Part shown: positions 28,273-38,500 of the stretch, one piece after another
Numbering within the stretch: the first letter of the stretch is position 1
Layout: each line of letters starts with the position of its first letter
From: Methanoculleus taiwanensis
GTDB lineage: Archaea > Halobacteriota > Methanomicrobia > Methanomicrobiales > Methanoculleaceae
Reading direction: 5' to 3'
NCBI RefSeq assembly: GCF_004102725.1
Contig: NZ_LHQS01000001.1
Span: 62,001 to 126,000, forward strand
DNA length: 64,000 bases
The notes under the pieces: model-generated
The model's database searches: none
The model's input: only the letters and a program-made list of their open reading frames with translations
Told to the model about the DNA's origin: nothing
Made by a program: the position numbers and the translations under genes

Positions 28273-29475
28273 ATGTTCGAAAGTATCAAAGTGGCATCCT
28301 TCCTCGCATTCAAGCAGATCCAGCGGGGAAACAAGGGGACGCTGATCCTGACCATCATGATCATCGCCCTCATCTTTGTCAACCTGGTCTTTCTCCCCTC
28401 GATCATCTCCGGAGTCATCGAGACGTTCAACTCCCAGTCGATCAACTTCAACTACGGCAACCTGGTCATCGAACCACGGGAGGGCGATCAGTACATCAGC
28501 GATGTCGAGACCCTGCAGCAGAAGGTCGAGCGGATCCCCGGTATCATCGGCACCTCGCCCCGCATCTCGACCGGGGTCACCTACTTCTACAAAGGCAGGA
28601 ACGCCAGGAGCACGCTCTACGGCATCAACCCCACAGACGAGCGGTCGGTCACAACGATCGATCAGAATCTGATCGCCGGGGAGTTTCTGAGCGACGGCGA
28701 TACCGACCGGATCGTCATGGGCGGGATACTCGCCGGGACGGAAGGAGAGGAGGGGGGCGGGCTCCCGTCCCTCCAGGGCGTGCAGGTCGGCGATTCAGTC
28801 GAGGTCGCCTTCCCGAACGGTGAACGGCGCACGTTCCAGGTCAAGGGGATCTACGAGACGGAGTCCATCGGCGTCGACACCTCGGCCTTTGTTACCACCG
28901 AAGCGATCGATGCCGTCCTCGGTCTCGATAACCAGGCGTCGCAGATCCTCGTGAAGACCGCCGTAAACGGCGAGGAGGAGATGTTCCGGACCCGCCTTCT
29001 CGCCTATGGCGTCCAGCAGCAGGTCTTCACCTACCAGCAGAAAGCGGCCGGATTCGTCGACCAGGCGATCCAGAGTTTCGAGATCATCAACGCCATCTCG
29101 ACCCTGGTCAGCCTGATCATCGCCATCGTGGTGGTTTTCATCGTCATCTTCATCAATACGGTGAACAAACGCCGCCAGATCGGGATCTTAAAGGCGATCG
29201 GGATCAACCGGCAGATCATCATCAACTCGTATGTCATCCAGGTGCTCGTCATCACCTCGGTCGGAACAGTAGTCGGGCTCGTCCTCACGAGTGGGGTCAT
29301 CACCTATCTCACGATCAATCCCCTCATCTTTCCGGGCGGTCCGGTCTACCCGGTGGTCGAGGCGATGACAATTATACGAAGCGTCGCGAGCCTTTTCATC
29401 GTATCGGTGATCGCCGGGTACATCCCGGCATGGAAGACCGCACGGGAGGATATTCTGGACGCAATCCAGAGGTAG
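28273..29475 (+). CDS. FtsX/MacB-type ABC transporter permease
   Basis: 400 residues with the MacB_PCD plus FtsX layout. TM1 is near residues 20-45 (GTLILTIMIIALIFVNLVFL), a periplasmic-type domain of about 230 residues follows, then three C-terminal helices beginning INAISTLVSLIIAIVVVFIV, with the FtsX signature NKRRQIGILKAIGINRQII. Such permeases do not carry solutes through the membrane in the usual way; they transmit ATPase motion to extracytoplasmic partners or extrude lipoproteins. The ATPase gene follows 5 bases later. Confidence 0.92.
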   Translation: MFESIKVASFLAFKQIQRGNKGTLILTIMIIALIFVNLVFLPSIISGVIETFNSQSINFNYGNLVIEPREGDQYISDVETLQQKVERIPGIIGTSPRISTGVTYFYKGRNARSTLYGINPTDERSVTTIDQNLIAGEFLSDGDTDRIVMGGILAGTEGEEGGGLPSLQGVQVGDSVEVAFPNGERRTFQVKGIYETESIGVDTSAFVTTEAIDAVLGLDNQASQILVKTAVNGEEEMFRTRLLAYGVQQQVFTYQQKAAGFVDQAIQSFEIINAISTLVSLIIAIVVVFIVIFINTVNKRRQIGILKAIGINRQIIINSYVIQVLVITSVGTVVGLVLTSGVITYLTINPLIFPGGPVYPVVEAMTIIRSVASLFIVSVIAGYIPAWKTAREDILDAIQR

Positions 29476-29480
29476 CAGGC

Positions 29481-30182
29481 ATGATCGTCGTCGAAGATGT
29501 CACGAGAACGTACCGAATGGGCAAGGTCGAGGTGCGGGCGCTCAAGGGAGTTTCATTTGAGATCGCAAAAGGAGAGTTCGTCGGGATCACGGGGGCAAGC
29601 GGCAGCGGCAAATCGACGCTGCTCCACATCATGGGGCTGCTCGACAGACCCACCTCGGGGAGAGTCCTCATCGACGGTCGTGATGTGCAGAAACTCTCCG
29701 ACCGGCAACAGACGCTCTTTCGATTGAACCGGCTCGGCTACGTCTTCCAGGACTACGCCCTGATCCCGGAGCTGACGGCTCTTGAAAACGTCTATGTGAC
29801 GTCGCTTGCCCGGGGAGTGCCAGAGGCCGAGTACACCCGCCGGGGAGCCGAAGTGCTCAGGCAGGTCGGGCTCGGCGACCGGATCAACCACCGGCAGAGC
29901 GAACTCTCGGGCGGCGAACAGCAGCGGGTGGCGATCGCACGGGCGCTCGTGAACAACCCGAGCATTCTCCTCGCCGACGAACCCTGTGCCAATCTCGACT
30001 CAGAGACCTCAAAGAGCATCCTCGACCTCTTCGCCCGGGTCAACGAGGAGCTCGACCAGACTATCGTCATGGTCTCGCACGAGAAATGGCATGAACGCTA
30101 CTTCTGCCGGATCATCGATCTCAAAGACGGGCTGATCGAGAGCATGCACGCGTGCAATCCTCGCGAGAAACCCGCGGGGTGA
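29481..30182 (+). CDS. LolD/MacB-type ABC ATPase
   Basis: 233 residues. Walker A is GASGSGKSTLLHIMGLLDRP, then the Q-loop YVFQDYALIPELTALEN, signature LSGGEQQRVAIARAL, Walker B LLADEPCANLDS and the H-loop MVSHEKWH. The sequence pattern is that of the MacB/LolD subfamily that partners FtsX-like permeases. I chose ATG 29481; an in-frame ATG 51 bases upstream overlaps the permease end and adds nothing ABC-like. The H-loop sequence SHEKWHE is slightly unusual for the family (SHD/E-P is common). Confidence 0.93.
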   Translation: MIVVEDVTRTYRMGKVEVRALKGVSFEIAKGEFVGITGASGSGKSTLLHIMGLLDRPTSGRVLIDGRDVQKLSDRQQTLFRLNRLGYVFQDYALIPELTALENVYVTSLARGVPEAEYTRRGAEVLRQVGLGDRINHRQSELSGGEQQRVAIARALVNNPSILLADEPCANLDSETSKSILDLFARVNEELDQTIVMVSHEKWHERYFCRIIDLKDGLIESMHACNPREKPAG

Positions 30183-30194
30183 GGGGCAGCAGCT

Positions 30195-30785
30195 TCACCG
30201 TTTTTCATCCGACCGGAGTTCCTCGCGGATCTTCTGCAGGATATCATATGCCGCATACCGGAGCTCCCGCTCGACGTCTTCCCAGCTGATCCGCTCCTTC
30301 TCCTCGCGGGTAGGGTGGCGTTTTTCCCGGCAGGCCGGAACACCCGTGCGCGATTCGAGAAGGACCGACCGGAGAATATGAATGTAGCCGACGATCAGAG
30401 CCGCGGCAAAGACGGCTATCCCGAGCATCACCGAGACCGGTGTGAACGAGTGGACGAGGACGACCCCGAAGAGATCGCCCGCAAGGAGTATGACGCGGGA
30501 AAAGAAGGCGACGAGGAAGAGGCTCGCCGAGGCTATCAACACCGGGGAGGGGAGGTTCAGCGGGAACGGCAGCATCCGGAAGACAAGGCCGATGAAGAAG
30601 AGAAACGAGAGGGTGAGAAGCAGCCAGATCGTCCCGTTCAGGAAACTCACGACCGCGTGATACGCGGGATCGGCGATCACAAGCGTCAGAAGCTCCATAA
30701 CAGTGATCAGGGCGAAGAATGCAAGAATACCGGAGTAGCGGGTGAAGAGTCTCCAGTAGATTGACGGTTCCAAATCGCTCACCAT
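30195..30785 (-). CDS. Membrane protein of unknown function
   Basis: 196 residues with four or five hydrophobic segments: GILAFFALITVMELLTLVIA, FLNGTIWLLLTLSFLFFIGL, LIASASLFLVAFFSRVILLA and FTPVSVMLGIAVFAAALIVG. A charged cytoplasmic C-terminal domain of about 60 residues follows, with SWEDVERELRYAAYDILQKI. I do not recognise the family. It is convergent with the ABC operon, with only 12 bases between the stops. ATG 30785 avoids 18 signal-less residues of the longer frame. Confidence 0.6.
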   Translation of the reverse strand: MVSDLEPSIYWRLFTRYSGILAFFALITVMELLTLVIADPAYHAVVSFLNGTIWLLLTLSFLFFIGLVFRMLPFPLNLPSPVLIASASLFLVAFFSRVILLAGDLFGVVLVHSFTPVSVMLGIAVFAAALIVGYIHILRSVLLESRTGVPACREKRHPTREEKERISWEDVERELRYAAYDILQKIREELRSDEKR

Positions 30786-31043
30786 GCACGCGTAACTCCT
30801 TCGGGTAGCCACCCCGTTATCCTGACAGGATATAGCCATTTTCCCGGGCGCCGATCCGCGAAGAGCGAAGACTCATCACCGGCCGCAGGGGTGTTTGATG
30901 AAATCTGACAGGCCCCTCTGAAACCGCAGGTGCGGAAGGCCGGGACGCAGCGCCGGATCGGATCTCTTCCGGTGTCCTGCACCACCAGATCTATCGGCAC
31001 AGTTTTATATTTTTCACGCCATAGCCCGCGGCCGGTGAGAGGT

Positions 31044-31220
31044 ATGAAACAAGTGATGACCTACCGTTGTAAGGATCTCGGCCTCGCGTGCGACTATGAG
31101 GAGAAGGCCGAGGGTGAGAACGAGCTGATGAAGCGCGTCGAAGGGCACATCATGACTGTACACCAGATGGACATCCAGGAGCCGGAGGTCCAGGAGAAGA
31201 TAAAGAAGGCGATGAAGTAG
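31044..31220 (+). CDS. DUF1059 domain small protein
   Basis: 58 residues. YRCKDLGLACDYEEKAEGEN with a later RVEGHIMTVHQMD fits the DUF1059 family (Cys-x8-Cys, then His-x2-x-x-H near the end). Most members are 55-65 residues long and may bind a metal. Its function is not known. A TATA-like TTTTATATTTTTC lies at about 31002-31014, about 35 bases upstream of the ATG. Confidence 0.8.
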   Translation: MKQVMTYRCKDLGLACDYEEKAEGENELMKRVEGHIMTVHQMDIQEPEVQEKIKKAMK

Positions 31221-31362
31221 ATACCTGCACGGAAACCTACCCATTTCCCCCGGAGCGGGAGGAGAACTCTCGAATTTCCGGAGTCTGACACTCTGCCGGG
31301 GGCGGCGACGTTGCATTTATCCCCTACGACGCATATGACCGCGGTAGCAGGGGGGCAAACAA

Positions 31363-31563
31363 TTGACTGAGACCGAATGGGTCGTGACGCTGAGCGTCAG
31401 AATGACCGTCCGCGGGGAACGATCGAAGGACGAGGCGGTTAAGGCCGCGATCGAGGCTATGCAGAACAGTATCAGGGATGGCAAAGAGCTCTCGATGCAG
31501 GCGGTCGCACGGAGGATGACGAACCTCACGAACGAGGAGCCGCTCTTCGGGATCACCTGGTGA
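31363..31563 (+). CDS. Small conserved-looking protein starting at TTG
   Basis: 66 residues beginning TETEWVVTLSVRMTVRGERS, with a TTG start preceded by AGGGGGG about 6 bases upstream. It reads like a small alpha/beta protein: a beta strand, a helix DEAVKAAIEAMQNSIRDG and a second half AVARRMTNLTNEEPLFGITW. I recognise no named family. Codon use fits the host. It is flanked by DUF1059 and a 270-base gap. Confidence 0.55.
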   Translation: MTETEWVVTLSVRMTVRGERSKDEAVKAAIEAMQNSIRDGKELSMQAVARRMTNLTNEEPLFGITW

Positions 31564-31830
31564 GGACTGCAGGCCGCAGGAGATAAAGGGAGAGTCTATT
31601 CCCGCCAGGAGCTCGTGAAGAGTTCCCGCTTCACCGGCGCCCGCCGCTCCGTCCGGGGCTGCGGGAAGGAATTTCCAGTCGGTGCTGAACGGGACGTTTG
31701 CGCGGGGGATCGCGTGGATCTCTTCTCTGACGTTTATTCCTTCGCCGCCATCACTCAAGAAACGCCGGGATGATCCTGCAGCCAGAAGCCCCACAACTCT
31801 TTTATTATTCCCGCGGCCTTTCTCCCACCT

Positions 31831-32469
31831 ATGAGCACACTTCCCGATACCGTTGCAATCGACATCGTCCTTCTTCCGCCCGGCCCGGTGATGGACGAGG
31901 CTATCCGGATAAACCAGGCGCTGATCATGGGGAACTCCGACGGGGAGATCATCCTCTCCCGGGAGGGAGCGGTCCCGCATATCTCCGTGGCCATGGCCGC
32001 GGTCCGGCGCGACAATCTTCCGGAACTTACCCGGGCGGTCGAACGGATCGTGCAGCACTGCACCCCCATGACCCTGACGATCGACGCGATCGAGCACCAG
32101 TCGGTCTCGAGCGGCGATCGGATTTCGGCGTTCCACGTCCTGCGGCCGGAGATCATTCAGCTCTTCCATAAAACCGTGATGAACGCCGTCTCCCGGTACG
32201 CGGTCGCCGATGTAACGGAGGAGATCTTCGCGGGCGAACGCGTCACGGCATCGACGGTCGACTGCCTCCGCCGGTTTCCGGAAACGTCGAGTTTTTCCCG
32301 GTATTCGCCCCACATCACGCTCGGCTTCGGGGAGATCGAGCCGCTTCTCCCCGGTCTCGACTTCCCGATACGCTTCGAGGTCACCCGGGCGGCGATCTAC
32401 CGCCTCGGAAATCATTGCACCTGCCGGGAGATCCTCGCCGAGTTCGAGGTGAAGCGAAACAACAGGTAA
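31831..32469 (+). CDS. 2H phosphoesterase superfamily protein (2'-5' RNA ligase-like)
   Basis: 212 residues with two HxT/S motifs, VPHISVAMAA (about residue 50) and SPHITLGFGE (about residue 155), spaced as in the 2H phosphoesterase fold. Members act on cyclic or 2'-5' phosphodiesters, such as CPDase or LigT-like RNA enzymes. The N-terminus DTVAIDIVLLPPG opens the first lobe. The long spacing to the first motif, and a Cys pair HCTCRE near the end, separate it from canonical LigT, so it is a divergent subfamily. Confidence 0.78.
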   Translation: MSTLPDTVAIDIVLLPPGPVMDEAIRINQALIMGNSDGEIILSREGAVPHISVAMAAVRRDNLPELTRAVERIVQHCTPMTLTIDAIEHQSVSSGDRISAFHVLRPEIIQLFHKTVMNAVSRYAVADVTEEIFAGERVTASTVDCLRRFPETSSFSRYSPHITLGFGEIEPLLPGLDFPIRFEVTRAAIYRLGNHCTCREILAEFEVKRNNR

Positions 32470-32472
32470 CCG

Positions 32473-32787
32473 TTACCAGTCCCGCCCGGCGAGCCCCCGG
32501 CTATTGTAGAGCGGCCGGAGATCTTCCCACTTTCCACCGGAGGGAGGACGAAACTGCCGCCCGGTGGGAGAAAAGCCGATGATCTGCTCCGGGCGGAAGC
32601 ACTGGAGGAGCGCCCGGTCGGCGTGAGCGTAACCGGTCAGCGAGGCTACATTCTCCCCTTTAAAAGCGATCGCATCGGGCTCGACCTCACGGGATATGAT
32701 CTCGCCCTCCGGCGTGCGGTAGAGGATCTGCACGACGACGTGCTCGACCGCCGCCTTCACCCAGGTATCGGGCAGGTTCAGAGACAT
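32473..32787 (-). CDS. Hypothetical protein
   Basis: 104 residues with no signal peptide or membrane segment. The N-terminus VKAAVEHVVVQILYRTPEGE looks like two beta strands, and RALLQCFRPEQIIGFSPTGR follows. The pattern of an hYRxxxGE strand followed by CF..EQI resembles WYL-type ligand domains, but the match is weak. It is convergent with the 2H gene (3 bases between stops). A/T-rich elements at 32797-32816 (TTTATATCG, AATAAATAG) act as promoter on the minus strand. Confidence 0.5.
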   Translation of the reverse strand: MSLNLPDTWVKAAVEHVVVQILYRTPEGEIISREVEPDAIAFKGENVASLTGYAHADRALLQCFRPEQIIGFSPTGRQFRPPSGGKWEDLRPLYNSRGLAGRDW

Positions 32788-33049
32788 TCGCTGAGATTTA
32801 TATCGCAGAATAAATAGATTGTGGAGAGAGGTGACGCTTATACCATCCCTCCCGGTTCTGACGCCCGACGCCGCAAAAGGCAGAACATTTCCTCAAAGTC
32901 CCCGCTCTCCGGCGGGAACACTTCTGTCATGGGACTATGTCGTACAGGGGAGGGAGAACGCTTTATCGTGAAGCGTGTACAAGGCTCAGATGCCCTGTGG
33001 ATCCCGGAGTCTGTCCGGACTCCGCCCGCCTCTCGAAGAAGAGGGAACA

Positions 33050-34024
33050 GTGGCTAATCGCCCCGCAAAGTTATGCCCGCCCACCGGCATGCTCCTGGCA
33101 CTCGGAAAGGTCGCCGCAATCATCCTCCTCTTAATGAGCGTTTTCCAGTTCATCAAGACGTTCTTCTATCCCGACATCACGGTCGTGGAGACACATATCA
33201 CCACCGTTGCGTTCACGACGCTTCTTGCCGTATTCGCCGCGTTCTTCGTCTTCCGCAGCCAGCAGAAACTCCTTACCGCGATGACGGCCGAGGTGCGCGA
33301 ACGACGAAGAGCGGAAGAAGCTCTCCAGCGCTACACCGATGAGTTAAACGGGCTTCACCGGCAGCTGGAGGCTTCCCACCGGGAGGCGAACCTGTACCTC
33401 GACATCCTGACGCACGATATCCGGAACACCGAGAACGTCTCGAACCTGTATGCCGAGCTGCTCGTCGACGCGCTGGACGGGGAGGCGGTCACCTACGCGG
33501 AGAAACTGCAACGCAGCATCCGGAAAAGCATCGGGATCCTGGGCACCGTCGCCACCATCCGCAGGATCCACGAGGCATCATCCGGGCTCAAACAGCTGGA
33601 TCTCGATGAGGTGATCCGGCGGGAGATCGGGCAGTTCCCGGACAGCACCATACGGTACGACGGATCTCCCTTCCCGGTTCGGGCCGACGATCTCCTCCCG
33701 GAGGTCTTCGCAAACCTCATCGGCAACGCCGTGAAGTACGGCGGATCCGGTGTCGGGATAACCATCCGGGCCCTTGAGCGGGACGGCGAGGTGCTGGTCT
33801 CGGTCGAGGACACCGGCCCCGGCATCCCGGATGCGGACAAGCAGGCGGTCTTCCACCGGTACGAACAGAAGAGGCGGGGTGTCGGCGAAGGGCTCGGGCT
33901 GTACCTCGTGCAGATTCTCGTCGGGCGCTATGGCGGGAAGGTCTGGGTCGAGGATCGGGTCCCCGGCAGCCCGGAGCAGGGGGCGGCATTCCGGTTCACC
34001 CTCCGGCGGGCGGAAGATGCCTGA
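33050..34024 (+). CDS. Membrane sensor histidine kinase
   Basis: About 324 residues. Two hydrophobic segments near the N-terminus (GMLLALGKVAAIILLLMSVF and ITTVAFTTLLAVFAAFFVF) precede a coiled-coil-like EVRERRRAEEALQRYTDELN. The H-box is LDILTHDIRNTENVSNLY (His near residue 122), the N-box FANLIGNAVKYGG, the G1 box VEDTGPGIPDA and the G2 GEGLGLYLVQILVGRYGG. GTG 33050 has GAGGG five bases ahead; a longer frame from 32975 is less likely. The H-box type with HDIRN matches the Methanomicrobiales kinase at 53317-54729. No receiver gene is nearby. Confidence 0.85.
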   Translation: MANRPAKLCPPTGMLLALGKVAAIILLLMSVFQFIKTFFYPDITVVETHITTVAFTTLLAVFAAFFVFRSQQKLLTAMTAEVRERRRAEEALQRYTDELNGLHRQLEASHREANLYLDILTHDIRNTENVSNLYAELLVDALDGEAVTYAEKLQRSIRKSIGILGTVATIRRIHEASSGLKQLDLDEVIRREIGQFPDSTIRYDGSPFPVRADDLLPEVFANLIGNAVKYGGSGVGITIRALERDGEVLVSVEDTGPGIPDADKQAVFHRYEQKRRGVGEGLGLYLVQILVGRYGGKVWVEDRVPGSPEQGAAFRFTLRRAEDA

Positions 34025-34075
34025 ACAGGAGCGTTTCATCCGGTTTTTATCGTTTCACCGCGAACCTGTAGACGA

Positions 34076-35044
34076 ATGACCTGTTTGCCCTTCTCTCGAG
34101 CGCTCTCTCTGCTCGCGGCGCTCATCCTCCTCTTCACCTGCACCGCCGGGTGCACGGTCACGTTCCAGGCGCCCGATCTCCCGAACCTGCCGGTGCTGAC
34201 ACCGGACACCCCGACCGTCACGCCGATCCCGATTCCGACCGAAGTTCAGCCGGCGGCGAACGGCACTATCCGGATCGGCGCGTTCAACATCCAGGTATTC
34301 GGCGTCACGAAGGCGGCGAAACCCGAGGTCATGGAGGTGCTCGCCCGCATCATCCGGACGTACGATATCGTCGCCGTCCAGGAGATCCGGGACAGTTCCG
34401 GCACCGCGCTGCCGGCGCTCCTTGCGGCCGTGAACGCCGACGGCTCGAACTACACCTATATCGAGAGCGTCAGGCTCGGCCGGACGGCGAGCAAGGAGCA
34501 GTACGCCTACTTCTACGACCGGGAGACGGTCGCACCGACAGCGGACGGCAGAACATACCCCGAACCGGAAGGCACCGACCCGTTCCACCGCGACCCGTTC
34601 ATCGCTCCGTTCACGGTACTGGACGGATCGTTCGACGCGGTCTACATCGTCGTCCACACCGACCCCGACGAGGCGACCGAAGAGATCGACGCCCTCGGTG
34701 CCGTGGTGGCGTATGCCCGGGAGGTCTATCCTCAGGAGCAAGACTTCATCGTCCTCGGCGACCTGAACGCCGACGGATCGTACTTCAACGAGAGCGGCAC
34801 CTCACCGCTGCGGGATGACGGGTATACATGGCTGATCACGGATGAACTCGACACCACCACAAAGAGCACCAACGCCACCTACGACCGGATCATCGCCACC
34901 GGCCCGACCGCCCCGGACTTCACCGGCGATGCGGGCGTCTTCCGGTTCGATACCGCCTACGGGCTGAATCAGACGATGACCGAAGCCGTCTCCGACCACT
35001 ACCCGGTCTATGCGGTCTTCCGGACGGGCGAAGATCGGGACTAA
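34076..35044 (+). CDS. Extracellular endonuclease/exonuclease/phosphatase lipoprotein
   Basis: 322 residues. The signal peptide ends in lipobox TCTAGC at about residue 25, followed by a Pro/Thr linker. The EEP fold shows GAFNIQVFG (Asn), VAVQEIRDSSG (catalytic Glu), FIVLGDLNADGS (GDxN) and AVSDHYPVYAVF (SDH His). This is the DNase I-like arrangement; secreted members in methanogens may degrade extracellular DNA for phosphate or nucleosides. The neighbours do not help to fix the substrate. Confidence 0.87.
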   Translation: MTCLPFSRALSLLAALILLFTCTAGCTVTFQAPDLPNLPVLTPDTPTVTPIPIPTEVQPAANGTIRIGAFNIQVFGVTKAAKPEVMEVLARIIRTYDIVAVQEIRDSSGTALPALLAAVNADGSNYTYIESVRLGRTASKEQYAYFYDRETVAPTADGRTYPEPEGTDPFHRDPFIAPFTVLDGSFDAVYIVVHTDPDEATEEIDALGAVVAYAREVYPQEQDFIVLGDLNADGSYFNESGTSPLRDDGYTWLITDELDTTTKSTNATYDRIIATGPTAPDFTGDAGVFRFDTAYGLNQTMTEAVSDHYPVYAVFRTGEDRD

Positions 35045-35052
35045 AACAAAAA

Positions 35053-35484
35053 TTATTTTCCCGGCCCGAGCAGGAGGCAGCGCAGGTACGGCCTCGGTCG
35101 AAGGACACACCCGTACGTTTCCTCAAGTGTGCCGCAGTCAATCACCTCAACCGTCACGTTTTCCGGCGAAAATTCCGGATCATGCTTTCGCATCGTCCGG
35201 AGAAAGACCGGCAGCCGCATGAACGGGCGTGCCGCCTCCGGCACGATCCGGAAATCCTCGAGATCATCCTTGAGAGGCGATCTTCCAGCGAGATCTTCGT
35301 CGAAGTAGAGGTAGGTCTCGAATCCGTAGCGGTCGTAGAGCCCGGCAAGGTCTGCAAGGCAGAGCCGCGCACCCGGCTCAATGCCGATCGCGACAAATCG
35401 CTCTTTCGCTCCCCGGCCGGCAAGCTCCTCGAACGAAGGAGAGGAGCCGCAGGCTATCCGATCGTTCTCGTCGTGCATGCTCAC
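35053..35484 (-). CDS. Hypothetical protein
   Basis: 143 residues, soluble. Features are DLAGLYDRYGFETYLYFDED, RPFMRLPVFLRTMRKHDPEF and a C-terminal VIDCGTLEETYGCVLRPRPY. I do not recognise the family. It may be a small alpha/beta protein with several acidic patches. It is convergent with the EEP lipoprotein gene, separated by 8 bases including an A-rich run that could terminate both. Confidence 0.5.
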   Translation of the reverse strand: MSMHDENDRIACGSSPSFEELAGRGAKERFVAIGIEPGARLCLADLAGLYDRYGFETYLYFDEDLAGRSPLKDDLEDFRIVPEAARPFMRLPVFLRTMRKHDPEFSPENVTVEVIDCGTLEETYGCVLRPRPYLRCLLLGPGK

Positions 35485-35535
35485 GGGTACTGATAGGCCG
35501 AAGAGAGAGAAAAAACGTGAGGTGTCCAGGACTCC

Positions 35536-38500
35536 TCACGCACGGGCCAGGTTGCCTGCCGCCTCTTCCGGCGCCGGTATCGCTGGAAGTACGGCTATCG
35601 TCCCGTTCGCGGTGTCGCTCCCGGCAGGGCCGCTCACCGTCAGGGTCACGGTGTAGTTCCCGGCCTCAACGTAGGTATGGGTCGCATTCGGCGATGCCGA
35701 GGCATTCCCGTCACCGAAGAACCAGAGCCACTCGTCGATCGATCCGGTCGACTGATCCTGGAAGGTAACGGTGAGCGGCACCGCGCCGGTCTCAGGATCG
35801 GCACGCAGCGCCGCTTCCGGGGTCTGGTTGTCGGTGACGTTCTCTGCGGGCTCTTGCGTGACCGTAACGATCACGGTATCGGTCGCGTTCCCGCCGGTCT
35901 CGTTCGTCACCGTCAGCCTCGCCGTATAGGTGCCGGGGCTCTGGTAGGTATACTGCACCGATCCTTCGCCGGTGGCGGTCGCCCCGTCGCCGAACTCCCA
36001 CGACCAGGCGGTCGGGTCACCGCTGGTCGTTGCATTGAAGAGAACGGTCAGCGGCGCCGTGCCGTTCGTTACATTCGCGGTGAGATTGGCGGCGAGCGGC
36101 GGGAGACCCGGTTCCGGCATCCCGCCGGTCTCCGCCGGTGAAGCGGGCAGCACGCCGTCGATCGCGTACAGGAAGATGTCCCAGTTTCCACTCCGGTTGT
36201 CCTGCCAGACAATGTAGTTCCCGGCGATCGACGGATAGATCTGATCGGCCGGATCGTCGGTCACCTGGACGAGCGTGCCGTCAACCCGGTTATAGAGGAA
36301 GATGTCCCAGTTTCCGTTCCGGTTGTCCTGCCAGACGATGAAGTCGCCGGAGATATCGGGGTACACCTGGTCGGCGGGATCGTCGGTGATCTGCGTCCGG
36401 TTCCCGGTCTCGAGATCACCAAGGTAGATATCGGAACTCCCGTTCCGGGTATCCTGCCAGACGACGGAAAGACCGTCGATGGCGGGGAACTGCTGGTCGC
36501 CTGCATCGATGCAGACCGGCATCTCATTGGTGCCGGCGTTCGACCAGTAGATATCGAAGCTGCCGTTCCGGTCGTCCTGCCAGACCGTCGGGCCGTCGAC
36601 CCCGCCGAAAGCGATTGCAGGATTCTCCTGGACGCTTCCCGGCATACCGGCCGGCGAGCCCGTCTCCTGTCCCGGTATCAGGTCGGCGACGTACGCCGTC
36701 CAGGTGCCGTTCCGGTTATCCTGCCAGCAGACGTACTGGAAGGCGATCGAGGGATAGCGCTGGTCGCCTGGAGCCGTCGTCACCGGGAACTCCTCGCCGC
36801 TGAAGGGAGAGTACCAGAAGATGTCCCAGTCGCCGTTCCGGTTGTCCTCCCAGACGATCAGCCGCGAGACGCCCGAAACCGCCGGGTTCGCCTGGTCGGC
36901 CGGATCGGTCGTTATCTGTGTCACCGCCCCGTCGGTCAGGTTATAGCGGAAGATATCGGAGTTTCCGCTCCGGTTGTCCTGCCAGACGACGAGATCGCCC
37001 GAGATATCGGGGTTCACCTGATCGGCAGAGTTATTGGTGACCTGCAGGAAAGCACCGGATGGCTGCTCTACGGGCACCGTCGGAGTCGGGGTCGGCGTCA
37101 TCGTGGGTGTCTCATTCAGTGTCATCGTGGGTGTCTCATTCAGTGTCATCGTCGGAGGTGGTGTAGCATTCGGCGTGGCGGGAGTAGCATTCGGCGCCAT
37201 CGTCGGGGTCGGCGTGACCGGCGGTGCCTCCTCCGTCACTGCAAAGTCCAGCACCTCCTGCCGGACGATATCACCGACCGTCGATCTGACCTGCACCTGG
37301 TAGGCGCCGGTAGTGCTCGTGTTCGAGAACGTCCCGGCATAGGTGCCGTTGCCGGTTCCGTTCAGGAGAACCGTCTCGTTCTCCCCGCCGGGCAGAGTGA
37401 AGACCGCGGTGACGGTCGCATTTTCGATCCCGGCCGTTTCGTTCCGAACCTCGGCGGTCACCGTGACCGGCTCACCGGGTGCATACGAAAAGGCGTCGAT
37501 GGCTGCCGCAAGTTCGATCGTAGCACTGACGGCAACGGTGCTCGAGTAGTCGACCGTGACGTTCGCATCGGTCGCATTTATCACCTCTATCCAGGTGCCG
37601 ACGACCGGGTTGTTCACCTGGTAGATCTGGTAGGTATCCGACGAGATGTAAGTGATATCCGGGCTCTCGGTACCGGTCGGGCTCTCGGGATCGAGTTCGA
37701 CCCGGGTTCCGTTCGGGTAGTAGATGTAGTAGTTTATCGTCGTCTGCGGGCAGAGGCAGGTGAACTCAACAACCTGGACGGACGTATCGATATTCACGAT
37801 GTTCTGGACGGTCTGGTTCACCGAGATGGTGCCGGTCTCGCTCGTGATCTGATCCTGTCCCTTGATCGTCTGTTTGATCCGGTTGTAGATATCGAGGAGT
37901 GCGCTGCTCGTGGGGGCGGAGTAGTAGCGCCCGCCCGTCTGCCTCGCAATCTCCCGCATGAGCGCCTCGTCCGCAAAGTCGGTCAGTGCCACGGTGTAGA
38001 CCGGCCAACCCTGCTCGACGTAGAGGGGCACCACCGCGAGCGGGTCGGTTCCGGTGTTATGCACCCCGTCGGTGAGGAGCACCGTGGCCTTCCCGTGACC
38101 CGGGATACCCCGCTCGGCGAGCTGGTCGAACGAGGCCAGGAGACCGCCGCCGATATTCGTCTCGCCAGACGAGTCCACCTGGTCGATCGCCATCTTCAGT
38201 GCCGTCCGGTTGTTCCGGACGAGCGAGAGCGGTTCGAGCACCGTCACGGCGTGGTCGAAGTCGACGATGGCGAGCAGATCATCGTTCGCCGCGAGGTCGA
38301 CGAAGAGGCGGGCGGCATCGATGCGGAGGTCATCCGGGTCGGTGTTCCGCATGCTTGCGGAGCTGTCGATGGCGAGCGCCACATCGACGGCGCGGGTGCC
38401 GTTCGGTGCCGGCGCCCCGCCGCCCGCGCCTGTCGTCACCGAGACATCGGTCGTCGAGGTCACCGAGGTGTTGGTGGAGACCGAGACATCGGTCGAGGAC

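Noticed and set aside
30880-30925. Possible C/D box small RNA (TTTGATGA and CTGA boxes)
   Set aside because: The boxes lie too close together to leave guide sequences of normal length.
32821-33057. 78-residue plus-strand frame before the first histidine kinase
   Set aside because: It overlaps the likely kinase start, has no family content, and probably reflects leader sequence.
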